Part shown: in pieces, positions 1 through 7,925 of the stretch | How the letters are laid out: each line of letters begins with the position of its first letter | Position numbering within the stretch: position 1 is the stretch's first letter | Source: Sediminibacterium sp. | GTDB lineage: Bacteria > Bacteroidota > Bacteroidia > Chitinophagales > Chitinophagaceae | Assembly: GCA_030726065.1 (NCBI GenBank) | Contig: JANREK010000035.1 | Location: forward strand, 127,342-160,371 | Direction of reading: 5' to 3' | DNA: 33,030 nucleotides | Made by a program: the position numbers and the translations under genes | The notes under the pieces: model-generated | The model's database searches: none | The model's input: the letters and a program-made list of their open reading frames with translations, nothing else | What the model was told of the DNA's origin: nothing

Positions 1-128
1 ACTTTTTTCTTAGGTGCTGCTTTTTTTACTGCCTTTTTAGGAGCCGCTTTCTTAGTTGCTTTTTTAGGAGCTACTTTTTTCTTAGGAGCTGCTTTTTTTG
101 CTACTTTCTTCTTGCTTGACTTTGCCAT
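1..128 (-). CDS. Histone H1-like lysine/alanine-rich DNA-binding protein (5' end only)
   Basis: Reading leftward from the ATG at 126-128 gives an open frame to the window edge. It begins MAKSSKKKVAKKAAPKKK and continues as repeats of the type KKAAPKK, 42 codons visible. Such lysine-, alanine- and proline-rich repetitive sequence is typical of bacterial histone H1-like (HC1/AlgP-like) nucleoid proteins, which bind DNA through charge; that role is inferred from composition. The C-terminus lies outside the window, so length and any further domain are unknown. The low-complexity repeats make indels likely here. It is divergent from the CoA-binding gene at 232, with 103 bp between the starts. Confidence 0.75.
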   Translation of the reverse strand, partial: MAKSSKKKVAKKAAPKKKVAPKKATKKAAPKKAVKKAAPKKK

Positions 129-219
129 AATGATTATTTAATTTAGTTTGTAAAGTTGATTTTGATAAAAATACATTCTTTTATTTAAACAAAATAAATT
201 CTATTCATCTATTTAATAA

Positions 220-227
220 TAGATTTG
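220..227 (+). promoter_or_regulatory. Bacteroidota-type -7 element TAGATTTG
   Basis: TAGATTTG matches the Bacteroidota -7 consensus TAnnTTTG and ends four bases before the ATG at 232. A start site at the usual distance would fall on or next to the ATG, suggesting a leaderless or near-leaderless mRNA. No convincing TTG at -33 was seen, so this is tentative. Confidence 0.4.
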
Positions 228-231
228 TAAC

Positions 232-597
232 ATGAAATCACCAGTCACCTTAGTTGTAGGGGCGTCGCCCAATTCAGAACGCTATAGTTTTTTAGCGACT
301 TGTTTATTAAATGAACATGGAATATCGGTATATCCTTATGGTATTAAAAAGGGAATGATCAATGATATCCCAATTTTGAATGAATGGCCAAGCCAAATTC
401 CTATAGATACGGTCACTTTATACCTTGGTTCCGCAGCCCAAACTGAATATATTGATCCAATCTTAGCCTTAAAACCCCGTCGTATTATTTTTAATCCAGG
501 TACTGAAAACCCAGTATTAGCAGCACTTACAGCTAAAAATGGCGTTGAAACATTAGAAGCTTGCACACTTGTTTTATTAAAAACAGGACAATATTAA
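232..597 (+). CDS. CoA-binding domain protein (YccU-like)
   Basis: A 121-residue protein made of a single Rossmann-like domain. The N-terminal strand and loop LVVGASPNSERYSFLA (about 7-22) is the nucleotide/CoA-binding signature of the CoA_binding_2 family, and FNPGTENP (about 87-94) fits the conserved later part. Length is normal for the stand-alone YccU-type proteins. They bind CoA, but their cellular role is not established, so no enzymatic function is assigned. The ATG at 232 follows a good -7 element. Its TAA shares four bases with the stop of the convergent yifB gene. Confidence 0.8.
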   Translation: MKSPVTLVVGASPNSERYSFLATCLLNEHGISVYPYGIKKGMINDIPILNEWPSQIPIDTVTLYLGSAAQTEYIDPILALKPRRIIFNPGTENPVLAALTAKNGVETLEACTLVLLKTGQY

Positions 598-2137
598 TTT
601 TTATACTGCCCCCAACTGGATTTATCCAAACTTCGGTATTGAAGGGCCTCGCTAATATGGTTTATTTGAATAGTATTGCTGTTATCTAAGTCGGCAATAC
701 TTCGACTCACTTTTATAATTCGGTCAAAAGCCGGTGCACTTAGCTGAAATTTTTCCATTGCCATTTTTAAAATGGCTTCGCTATCGCTAGTAAGGGGACA
801 ATATTTTTTTAGCTGACTGCTATTCATTTGCGCATTGGTATAGGACCCCTCTTCGTTTTTAAATCGATGACTTTGAATTTCTCTTGCATTTTTGACTCTA
901 TTAGCGATAATTGCGGAAGTTTGTTCCTGTTTCGAAGCCCTTAATTCACTATAAAGTACGGGTACCACCTCAATATGCATATCTATGCGATCCAATAAGG
1001 GCCCGGAAATCTTATGCATATATTTTTGAATTACACCTGGACTACAGTGACATTCCTTTTTCGGATGGTTGTAATACCCGCAAGGGCATGGGTTCATAGC
1101 CGCCATCAGCATAAATCTAGCGGGGAAGGTAACACTCATTTTGGCCCGGGCGATACACACAATTCCTTCCTCCATGGGTTGCCGAAGTACTTCAATAACT
1201 GATCTATTAAATTCGGGTAGTTCATCTAAAAATAAAATACCATTATGTGCTAATGAAATTTCGCCGGGTTGGGGATGGCTTCCGCCACCAATAAGTGCGA
1301 TAGCGGATAAACTATGGTGGGGGTGTCTGAATGGCCTACTTCTTAATAATTTATTTACGGCATCCAATTTTCCAGAGATACTATATATTTTACTGGTTTC
1401 TAAAGCTTCCATTTGATTTAACGGCGGTAGAATGGAAACAATACTTTTGGCCATCATTGTTTTACCGGCGCCTGGCGGCCCGATCATAATAATATTATGA
1501 CTACCTGCACTCGCAATTTCTAAGGTTCTTTTCACATTTTCCTGCCCCTTCACATCCGAAAAATCTGTCACCGATTTTATTTCATGATCTATTAACAGTC
1601 TAGTTCTTTTGATGGGGGATCTTGCTTTAGGGTTTCCAATAAAATCAACGACTTCGGTTAAATATTCAAAACAATAAATATTCATATCATCAACCAATGC
1701 AGCCTCGGCTGCATTCTCATTAGGAAGTAAAATACCTAAAAAGCCATCTGCCTTTGCTTGCATCGCCATGGCAAGGACGCCTTTGATCGGGTATAATTTA
1801 CCATCTAAGTCCAATTCCCCCATCATAATATACTTATCAATTAAATGAATAGGGCTGATTTGTTCAGAAGCGGCTAATGTACCAATGGCGATGGGTAAAT
1901 CAAATGCGGCACCGGTTTTTTTAATTCAGCGGGTGATAAATTGATGACCAATTTTGTTCTTGGCATTCTAAAGCCATTTGCTTTAATGGCACTTTCGGTT
2001 CGGTCCAAACTTTCCTTTACCGAGCTGTCAGGTAGGCCAACTATACAATAGCCTTGACCCATGCTTACATTTACTTCAATGGTAATCGCAACAGCGTCAA
2101 TCCCAATTAAGGCATTGCCTTTTGTTTTTACAAGCAT
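594..2137 (-). CDS. YifB/ComM-type Mg-chelatase-like AAA+ ATPase, frameshifted
   Basis: Two frames together encode one full-length family member of 514 residues, as expected for YifB/ComM. The N-terminal part (2137 down to 1916, residues 1-74) is the Lon-protease-like domain. The rest carries Walker A GPPGAGKT, Walker B LFLDELPEF and the Cys-rich Mg_chelatase_C segment NPCPCGYYNHPKKECHC. ComM is a hexameric branch-migration helicase used during integration of transformed DNA. The frame breaks in a run of seven A residues (1916-1922). The uncorrected N-terminal frame stops after 87 codons. One more A, or a -1 ribosomal slip, restores ELKKTGAAFDLP, the normal family sequence. It could be a sequence error, a true mutation or programmed slippage. 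It is the last gene of the run from ubiE, 46 bp after the MutS-like gene. Confidence 0.85.
1916..1922 (-). other. A7 run at the yifB frameshift, in-phase slippery heptamer
   Basis: On the coding strand the zero-frame codons are TTA AAA AAA CCG (codons 72-75), so the seven A residues form A_AAA_AAA in exactly the phase of a -1 slippery heptamer. A -1 slip gives ACC GGT GCC GCA and continues without a stop to the end of yifB. I see no obvious upstream Shine-Dalgarno-like stimulator or strong downstream hairpin. Confidence 0.6.
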
Positions 2138-2183
2138 ATTTTTTGCTTGAATCTACATTTTGTAAGGGAACGGTGATTAAGTA

Positions 2184-3512
2184 TTAATACTTGTTTTTAG
2201 TCATGTTGTTTAGCAGGTCAACCACGCCTTCTCTTTCTAAAATTAAGTAGCCCAACCGGTCTTGACTGATCCCTTCCTTTAGTTGGTAATGAAACAAGAG
2301 TTCCTTTTGACGCACTTCGGTTTCTAAATAACCAAATTGAATATTATTGAATTTTTTTAGTCCATCACTTATCTCATACAAGTGTGTGCTAATAATGAAT
2401 AAGCTATTTCTTAAATTTTGTAAACCTTCAATGACCACAGTGCTGCACTTCATGGCGTCTTGGATATTGGTTCCCTTGAAAAGCTCATCAATTAGCACAA
2501 AGTATTTTTTACCATCTATGATTTTCTCAATGGTATTTTTTATTCTTTGTACTTCATTAAAAAAGTAACTTTCCCCTTTGACCACATTGTCAGCAATAGT
2601 TAGGTTGGTAATAAGTCCGTCAAATAAAGATAGGGTTACTTTTGCTGCAGGCGCTCCAATGCCAATATGCGCCAAATAGATCACAATGCCAATGGTTTTA
2701 ATGAATGTACTTTTACCAGCCATATTGGCGCCAGTTAAAAAAAATAAATTCGTTTGACTAGACAGTGTAATGGTATTATCAATGGGATTTGGAACCAGTG
2801 GGTGTATTGCTGCTACTACTTCAAGTTGCGGAGTTTCGCTATTGACCCAAGTAGGAAAAACAAAGTTAAATTTTTTCGCTGCCGTTGCCATGCTATAATA
2901 AGTATCTAGCTCATAGAAATATTGTAAAAGCTGAAGCGTATTGTTTTTATAATGGTTCCGAAAAAAATAAGCCAGCGACAATAATTTTTGCGGGTTGGCT
3001 AATGTGGTTGGTGTGTTTAAGTTGGCTAATGCCGGATGCTGCAACCCTTTTTTTATGTTTTGAACTAAAGTAGCAATAATTGGGTTCTGATTTTTATTCT
3101 CGAAAATAAGTAGCCACTTATTTAAATTTTCATAGAATAGCATTAAATGCTCTAGTGAATATTTTATTAAAGCATAGTCTGAAGCATTGATATATTGGTA
3201 CCAATAAGCGCCTGGGTAACTAATTTGTATTGGGATTGCTTTAAACGCAGTTCCAAAAAACTTTTCAATTACTAGGGTAGTACCATTGGTGATTTTCATT
3301 TCATTAATAAAATCAATTTCACTGATAAAAACAGCAATGGCATTTTGTCGTTTCTCAATGGCTTCAATAGTATTTAATGGATGCGCAAGATATTGATCTA
3401 ACTGCTCCTTACCGCCATTGGTTTTGCAAAAATTAAGATGTGAAATAAGGCCTTCCGATTCATCCGTATCAAATAAGCCGATATCTTTTAATGTAATCTT
3501 ATCTACCAGCAT
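2184..3512 (-). CDS. MutS-family ATPase (short, MutS-related)
   Basis: A 442-residue protein with the MutS core and ATPase domains but without the N-terminal mismatch-recognition domain of true MutS. Visible motifs are Walker A GANMAGKSTF, Walker B YFVLIDELFKGTN and the following IISTHLYE segment with the switch histidine. The N-terminal half is largely alpha-helical, consistent with the lever/clamp region. Short MutS-related proteins of this size are common in Bacteroidota; their substrate is not settled, so no mutS symbol is given and a role in canonical mismatch repair should not be assumed. The start lies 11 bp after the pyrC stop, indicating co-transcription. Confidence 0.85.
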   Translation of the reverse strand: MLVDKITLKDIGLFDTDESEGLISHLNFCKTNGGKEQLDQYLAHPLNTIEAIEKRQNAIAVFISEIDFINEMKITNGTTLVIEKFFGTAFKAIPIQISYPGAYWYQYINASDYALIKYSLEHLMLFYENLNKWLLIFENKNQNPIIATLVQNIKKGLQHPALANLNTPTTLANPQKLLSLAYFFRNHYKNNTLQLLQYFYELDTYYSMATAAKKFNFVFPTWVNSETPQLEVVAAIHPLVPNPIDNTITLSSQTNLFFLTGANMAGKSTFIKTIGIVIYLAHIGIGAPAAKVTLSLFDGLITNLTIADNVVKGESYFFNEVQRIKNTIEKIIDGKKYFVLIDELFKGTNIQDAMKCSTVVIEGLQNLRNSLFIISTHLYEISDGLKKFNNIQFGYLETEVRQKELLFHYQLKEGISQDRLGYLILEREGVVDLLNNMTKNKY

Positions 3513-3523
3513 ACAAATTATAT

Positions 3524-4864
3524 TTAGCTTCTGGTAAATTGAATGCGTTGGCCTTTTTGACTTTCATCAAATTTACCATCCTGACAAGCCAAGTGTCCAT
3601 TCACAAATGTGGCATGAATTTGATAAGGAAATTGCGTTCCTAAAAGCGGACTCCATCCGCATTTGTATAATATATTTTCTTTGGTAATAATATAGGGTGC
3701 TTCTTTAACTAATACCAAGTCGGCATAATAGCCTTCTCTAATATATCCGCGATCTTTTATTTGAAAGCAGGTAGCAACGGCATGGCTCATCTTTTCGACC
3801 ATTTTTTCAATAGTTAGTTTTCCTTCTTTCACATATTTCATCATCAACATAACCGGGTGTTGTACCAATGGAAGTCCCGCATGCGCATGCGCGTAATCAC
3901 CTTGCTTTTCATCCCAGGTATGTGGCGCATGGTCGGTTGCAATTACATCTAATTGGTCATTGAGCAAACCTTCCCACAATGCAGCTTTATTTTCAGGGGC
4001 CTTAATTGCTGGGTTACATTTAATTAAATTGCCTTTAGTTGCGTAATCGTCGGCAGTAAAATGTAAGTGGTGAACACAAACCTCTGAAGTAATGCGTTTG
4101 TCGGCCAAAGGAAGCATATTTGAAAATAACTGCAATTCCTTTGCTGTACTAATATGTAAAATATGTAAACGACTATTAAATTTTTTTGCTAATTGTATTG
4201 CTTTGAATGAGGATTCAAAACAAGCTTCTTCGTTACGAATAATTGGATGGTCGGAGGGTTCGAGGACTGGTTTAATAGCTTCCAACGCCGCCTTATTTTT
4301 TTTAATAATACTTTCTTCCTCACAATGGGTGGCAATTAATAATTCAGAACCTTCGAATATTTTTTCTAATACAAGCGGGTTATCTACCAATAAATTTCCT
4401 GTGCTAGATCCCATAAATATTTTTACACCACAAACTTCATTTTTCTTTTCATTGGTGCGAAGCACTTCTTCCCAATTATCCTGAGAAGTGCCCATAAAAA
4501 ACGAGTAGTTAGCAAGTGCATTTTGTGCACCAATTTTATATTTGTCTTCCAATAATGTTTGGGTAAAAACAGGTGGGACTGTATTGGGCATTTCCATAAA
4601 GCTAGTGACACCACCCGCAACCGCAGCTTTAGATTCTGTATATATATCAGCCTTATGGGTTAATCCTGGTTCTCTAAAATGCACCTGATCATCAATGGCA
4701 CCTGGAATTAGGTACATACCCTCGGCGTTAATTTCAGTAATGCCATTAGGTGTTTCTATGGTTGTTGCTATTTTTTCAATTCGACCATTTTTAATGAGTA
4801 CATCTCCATTAAATTTTTTCCCTTCATTAACGATAGTGGCATTTTTAATGATATAGTTGCGCAT
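3524..4864 (-). CDS. pyrC: Dihydroorotase
   Basis: A 446-residue amidohydrolase that cyclises carbamoyl-aspartate to dihydroorotate, the third step of pyrimidine synthesis, in the cytosol. The metal site is visible: DQVHFREPG (H62 region), the lysine that is carboxylated in this family in GVKIFMGSSTG (K148), ATHCEEE (H180), HILHIST, and the catalytic-aspartate motif ATDHAPH. Length and motifs fit the long bacterial (class I, multifunctional-complex type) dihydroorotases. It sits five bases after the porT-like gene and 11 bp before the MutS-like gene, so it is an internal operon gene. Allantoinase is the main alternative in this superfamily, but nothing nearby suggests purine degradation. Confidence 0.9.
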   Translation of the reverse strand: MRNYIIKNATIVNEGKKFNGDVLIKNGRIEKIATTIETPNGITEINAEGMYLIPGAIDDQVHFREPGLTHKADIYTESKAAVAGGVTSFMEMPNTVPPVFTQTLLEDKYKIGAQNALANYSFFMGTSQDNWEEVLRTNEKKNEVCGVKIFMGSSTGNLLVDNPLVLEKIFEGSELLIATHCEEESIIKKNKAALEAIKPVLEPSDHPIIRNEEACFESSFKAIQLAKKFNSRLHILHISTAKELQLFSNMLPLADKRITSEVCVHHLHFTADDYATKGNLIKCNPAIKAPENKAALWEGLLNDQLDVIATDHAPHTWDEKQGDYAHAHAGLPLVQHPVMLMMKYVKEGKLTIEKMVEKMSHAVATCFQIKDRGYIREGYYADLVLVKEAPYIITKENILYKCGWSPLLGTQFPYQIHATFVNGHLACQDGKFDESQKGQRIQFTRS

Positions 4865-4869
4865 CGAAT

Positions 4870-5628
4870 TTAGTTTTCAAGATGTATAGTGAAATAAATA
4901 AAGTTCGCGTTTATTTTATCTACATTATTGAGTAAGGATTCAGGACCTGTTCCTGAATTGTTTTTTAAATTTGTTAACCCATAAGAAAATTTAAGCTCGG
5001 GGGAAATGGTTACATATTTTAAATAAAAACTCAATCCTAAGCCAAATTCATATCCTAGATCCGTACCGTTTAATAAAGCTTTATAGGGTGTTCCATTAAT
5101 GCTGCTACTCACTTTTGAACTTGATAAATCAAAATCAGCCTTAACGCCTCCAAATACATAATGGCGCATGATTGATTTATATCCTAAGGCGGTATATCTG
5201 TCTGACTGCAATTTTAAAGCAAGTGGAAGTGTGATGATGGTGGATGGAATAGCTATAGAATCTACCACGTTAACATACAAGTTATTTGGCGCAGAAAAAC
5301 CAACTGATTTTGAACCACCAATCAATAACATGGGGTTAGCCCTCAATAATAAGTGGTTGCTTATCTTTAAAGTGCCAGACAAACCTAAATTTAAATTGCC
5401 ACTCTTGCTTGTTGTAATTCTGTTCGCAATATTTGTGGTTTGATTGTTAAAATACGCGCTTCGCTCAAAGTTTAAACTATTTAATCCATAACCTAAACTA
5501 ATCCCTAAATAGTAAGGCATGTCGTCATGGTCAGGTTGAAACACTTCATTTTTTTGTGCATTAACCGATAATGAAGTCAATATCAGTAGTGCAATGCTGA
5601 TTATTTGTTTCCGCAATAGATGCTGCAT
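4870..5628 (-). CDS. porT: PorT-like outer-membrane beta-barrel protein
   Basis: A 252-residue protein with a signal peptide (hydrophobic IISIALLILTSLSVNA, then Q at about residue 25) followed by alternating beta-strand sequence with aromatic strand ends, ending in the barrel-like NANFIYFTIHLEN. The segment YYLGISLGYGLNSLNF is typical of the PorT family. PorT is needed for the type IX secretion system of Bacteroidota, and it is often found directly downstream of ubiE, as here. The two genes overlap by 28 bases, which implies coupled translation. The assignment rests on context plus barrel character; a generic porin-family protein is the alternative. Confidence 0.7.
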   Translation of the reverse strand: MQHLLRKQIISIALLILTSLSVNAQKNEVFQPDHDDMPYYLGISLGYGLNSLNFERSAYFNNQTTNIANRITTSKSGNLNLGLSGTLKISNHLLLRANPMLLIGGSKSVGFSAPNNLYVNVVDSIAIPSTIITLPLALKLQSDRYTALGYKSIMRHYVFGGVKADFDLSSSKVSSSINGTPYKALLNGTDLGYEFGLGLSFYLKYVTISPELKFSYGLTNLKNNSGTGPESLLNNVDKINANFIYFTIHLEN

Positions 5629-6344
5629 ATGCCTAAGCTTAATTTTTGTTGATGAATATTTTTAAATCCCGCTTTTTCTAAGATACTTAAAAAAGCCGTT
5701 CCTTCGGGGAATGCTGCTACACTTTCGTTTAAATAAGAATAAGCAGCTTTATTGCCGGAGAATATTTTACCAATATTTGATGTAATCCAATTCATATAGA
5801 GCTGATAAATAGGCTTAAACCAAAACTGACTAGGTTGTGAAAATTCTAGAATGACTATTTTGCTTCCTGATGTTAGCACTCGATTAATTTCATTCAAACC
5901 TTTTTCCAGATCTGCAAAATTACGAACCCCAAATGCAACCATGGCACCATCAAAAGTATTTGCTGCAAAGGGTATTTCGGTACTGTCTCCTTGCTTTAAT
6001 TGTATGATATCGTTCAATCCTTTTTGGGCAATTTTTATCCTTCCATATTGCATCATTCCTTCGGAAATATCCATCCCTGTAATTTGCTTAGGTTTAATTT
6101 GCTTATGGGCCATTAATGCCATATCGGCGGTACCCGTGGCAACATCCAATAAATGATGCATGAGGGCGCCTTTAAAATTAGCGATGGCTTTTTTTCGCCA
6201 AATTTGATCAATACCTAAACTCAAAAATCGATTCAAAAAATCATATTTTTTTGCAATAGAATCAAACATCGAGGCTACTTGCTCCTTTTTACTAGCTTGG
6301 CTATTACTATCTGGAACAATATTGTCGTGGGCATATTGGCTCAT
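5601..6344 (-). CDS. ubiE: Demethylmenaquinone methyltransferase UbiE/MenG
   Basis: A 247-residue SAM-dependent methyltransferase that methylates demethylmenaquinone in the last step of menaquinone synthesis. Motif I is LLDVATGTADMA, with further family marks MFDSIAKKYDFLNRFLSLGID and VAFGVRNFADLEKGLNE (the conserved GVRN). An open frame extends to 6401, but the ATG at 6344 gives the normal MSQYAHDNIVPD start and lies four bases after a perfect -7 box, so it is preferred. It is the first gene of the minus-strand run. In Bacteroidota menaquinone is the usual quinone, so the MenG role is more likely than the ubiquinone one. Confidence 0.92.
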   Translation of the reverse strand: MSQYAHDNIVPDSNSQASKKEQVASMFDSIAKKYDFLNRFLSLGIDQIWRKKAIANFKGALMHHLLDVATGTADMALMAHKQIKPKQITGMDISEGMMQYGRIKIAQKGLNDIIQLKQGDSTEIPFAANTFDGAMVAFGVRNFADLEKGLNEINRVLTSGSKIVILEFSQPSQFWFKPIYQLYMNWITSNIGKIFSGNKAAYSYLNESVAAFPEGTAFLSILEKAGFKNIHQQKLSLGICSIYCGNK

Positions 6345-6348
6345 GGGG

Positions 6349-6356
6349 CAAAGATA
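6349..6356 (-). promoter_or_regulatory. -7 element TATCTTTG before ubiE
   Basis: On the minus strand TATCTTTG is a perfect TAnnTTTG match and is followed by CCCC and then the ubiE ATG at 6344. The four-base gap equals that at 220-232, again suggesting a near-leaderless transcript. The divergent rsgA gene has the weaker TATCTTCG six bases before its ATG in the same 78-bp gap. Confidence 0.45.
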
Positions 6357-6422
6357 CCAAATTTGTATAAGCTTTATCCATGGCGCACTAGTTCTTAACA
6401 ATTACTTTTATCTTCGTATCTA

Positions 6423-7349
6423 ATGAAGGCAAGGATTTATAAATCAACTGGTAGCTGGTACTCCGTAAAATCGGAGGAGGGTCTATTTTATCAGGCGCGT
6501 ATTAAGGGCGTCATAAAATTAGATGCCATTTCCTCTACGAACCCTATTGCTGTTGGGGATTGGGTGAATTATGAAATGGAAAATGTAGATCAAAATTCGG
6601 TCATGATTACCCATATTATTGACCGAGATAATTATGTGGCCAGGCAATCCCCCCATAATAAAAGACAGCAACATATTATCGCCTCCAACTTAGACCAATC
6701 CATTTTATTAGCCACCTTAAAATCACCTAAAACTTCACAAGGGTTTATAGATCGATTTTTGGTTTCCTGTGAGGCTTTTCATATCCCAGCAATGATTGTT
6801 TTTAATAAATCAGACATTTATGGCCCTGCAGAGATAGAGGTGTATGACCAATTTAAAAAAATGTATGAAGCCGTTGGATATAAAGTTTTTTTAATAAGTA
6901 TTGAAAAGGACCAAGGATTAAATAAAATCCAAGAATTATTAACTGGTAAAACAACATTGGTGAGTGGGCATAGTGGTGTTGGAAAATCTTCTTTTATTAA
7001 TTATTTATTTCCTGATTTGGATTTAAATACACAGGAAGTAAGTGATTGGAGTGGGAAGGGGATGCATACCACTACTTTTGCGCAGATGTATGACTTACCA
7101 GCATCAGGTTCAGTAATTGATACGCCGGGTATGCGGGAATTGGGGTTAGTGAATTTAGAAAAAGAAGAGTTAGCGCAATACTTTCCAGAAATGCGTGAAA
7201 AAATGGAGGGCTGTCAATTTAATAATTGCCAACATATCAACGAGCCAGGATGTGCGGTAAAAGCTGCAGTAGAAAAAGGAATTATTTCTGAAGCTCGATT
7301 TTTTAGTTATGTTGATTTATGGCATGGCATTGAAGGCCCGAAGTATTAA
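6423..7349 (+). CDS. rsgA: Ribosome small-subunit-dependent GTPase A
   Basis: A 308-residue circularly permuted GTPase that checks late 30S subunit maturation. The order of motifs is diagnostic: an N-terminal OB-fold, then G4 NKSD (128-131), G1 GHSGVGKSS (182-190) and G3 DTPG (233-236). A C-terminal zinc motif follows with C264, C269, H271 and C277. Length is normal. It is divergent from ubiE across a 78-bp gap, and its TAA shares four bases with the stop of the convergent carbonic-anhydrase-like gene. The family usually comes as one copy per genome and is not essential. Confidence 0.95.
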   Translation: MKARIYKSTGSWYSVKSEEGLFYQARIKGVIKLDAISSTNPIAVGDWVNYEMENVDQNSVMITHIIDRDNYVARQSPHNKRQQHIIASNLDQSILLATLKSPKTSQGFIDRFLVSCEAFHIPAMIVFNKSDIYGPAEIEVYDQFKKMYEAVGYKVFLISIEKDQGLNKIQELLTGKTTLVSGHSGVGKSSFINYLFPDLDLNTQEVSDWSGKGMHTTTFAQMYDLPASGSVIDTPGMRELGLVNLEKEELAQYFPEMREKMEGCQFNNCQHINEPGCAVKAAVEKGIISEARFFSYVDLWHGIEGPKY

Positions 7350-7888
7350 TCCTTATTTTTTGGCGCTTCATTATGTTCTGAAAACCAACTAGCATATTTT
7401 ACATAGTTGTCCGCGATTCTATTTATCTCTCCACTAATTAATGCTTCTGAAACCATCTTCACTTTTTTTGCGGGTACGCCAACATAAATACTTCCTTCTT
7501 CCACTATAGTGCCTTCTAAAACTACTGCACCTGCAGCAATAATTGCATTTGAATGCACTACACATGCATCCATTACGATACTTCCCATGCCAATCAAAAC
7601 ATTATCATGTATGGTGCAACCATGCACTAAGGCATTGTGACCAATGGAAACATTATTTCCAATATTGGTGGGGTGCTTTAAATAGGTACAATGAATGACT
7701 GCGCCATCCTGTACATTTACCTTATTGCCCATTTTAATATAATGGACGTCCCCTCTTAAAACGGCATTGAACCAAATGGAGCATTCGTCCCCCATAATAA
7801 CATCTCCAACAATGGTTGCGTTAGGTGCAATAAAACAATTTTCACCAAATTGTGGATGTTTCCCTTGAACTGTGAGTATGGTTGCCAT
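7346..7888 (-). CDS. Gamma-class carbonic anhydrase-like left-handed beta-helix protein
   Basis: A 180-residue hexapeptide-repeat protein of the CamH/YrdA/PaaY group. The repeated [I/V]GxNxxIG pattern runs through most of the chain. The zinc histidines of the gamma-carbonic-anhydrase fold are visible at H66 (AVIHC), H84 and H89 (IGHNALVH). Such proteins may hydrate CO2 or act as acyl/CoA thioesterases, and many bacterial members are not proven active. An open frame continues to 8035, but it would run through the divergent aminotransferase start. ATG at 7888 gives the family start MATILTVQGKHPQFG and is chosen. Only 37 bp separate it from the divergent gene. Confidence 0.85.
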   Translation of the reverse strand: MATILTVQGKHPQFGENCFIAPNATIVGDVIMGDECSIWFNAVLRGDVHYIKMGNKVNVQDGAVIHCTYLKHPTNIGNNVSIGHNALVHGCTIHDNVLIGMGSIVMDACVVHSNAIIAAGAVVLEGTIVEEGSIYVGVPAKKVKMVSEALISGEINRIADNYVKYASWFSEHNEAPKNKD

Positions 7889-7925
7889 AAAAATGCGACT
7901 TTTGTACTGCAATTTAATAGTTATT

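Noticed and set aside
2184..3512. True mutS or mutS2
   Set aside because: It lacks the mismatch-recognition domain of MutS and the Smr domain of MutS2; only the core and ATPase are present.
7872..7925. Longer start for the class III aminotransferase
   Set aside because: The extra 18 codons lie over the divergent gene's start and do not resemble the family; ATG at 7926 gives the usual N-terminus.
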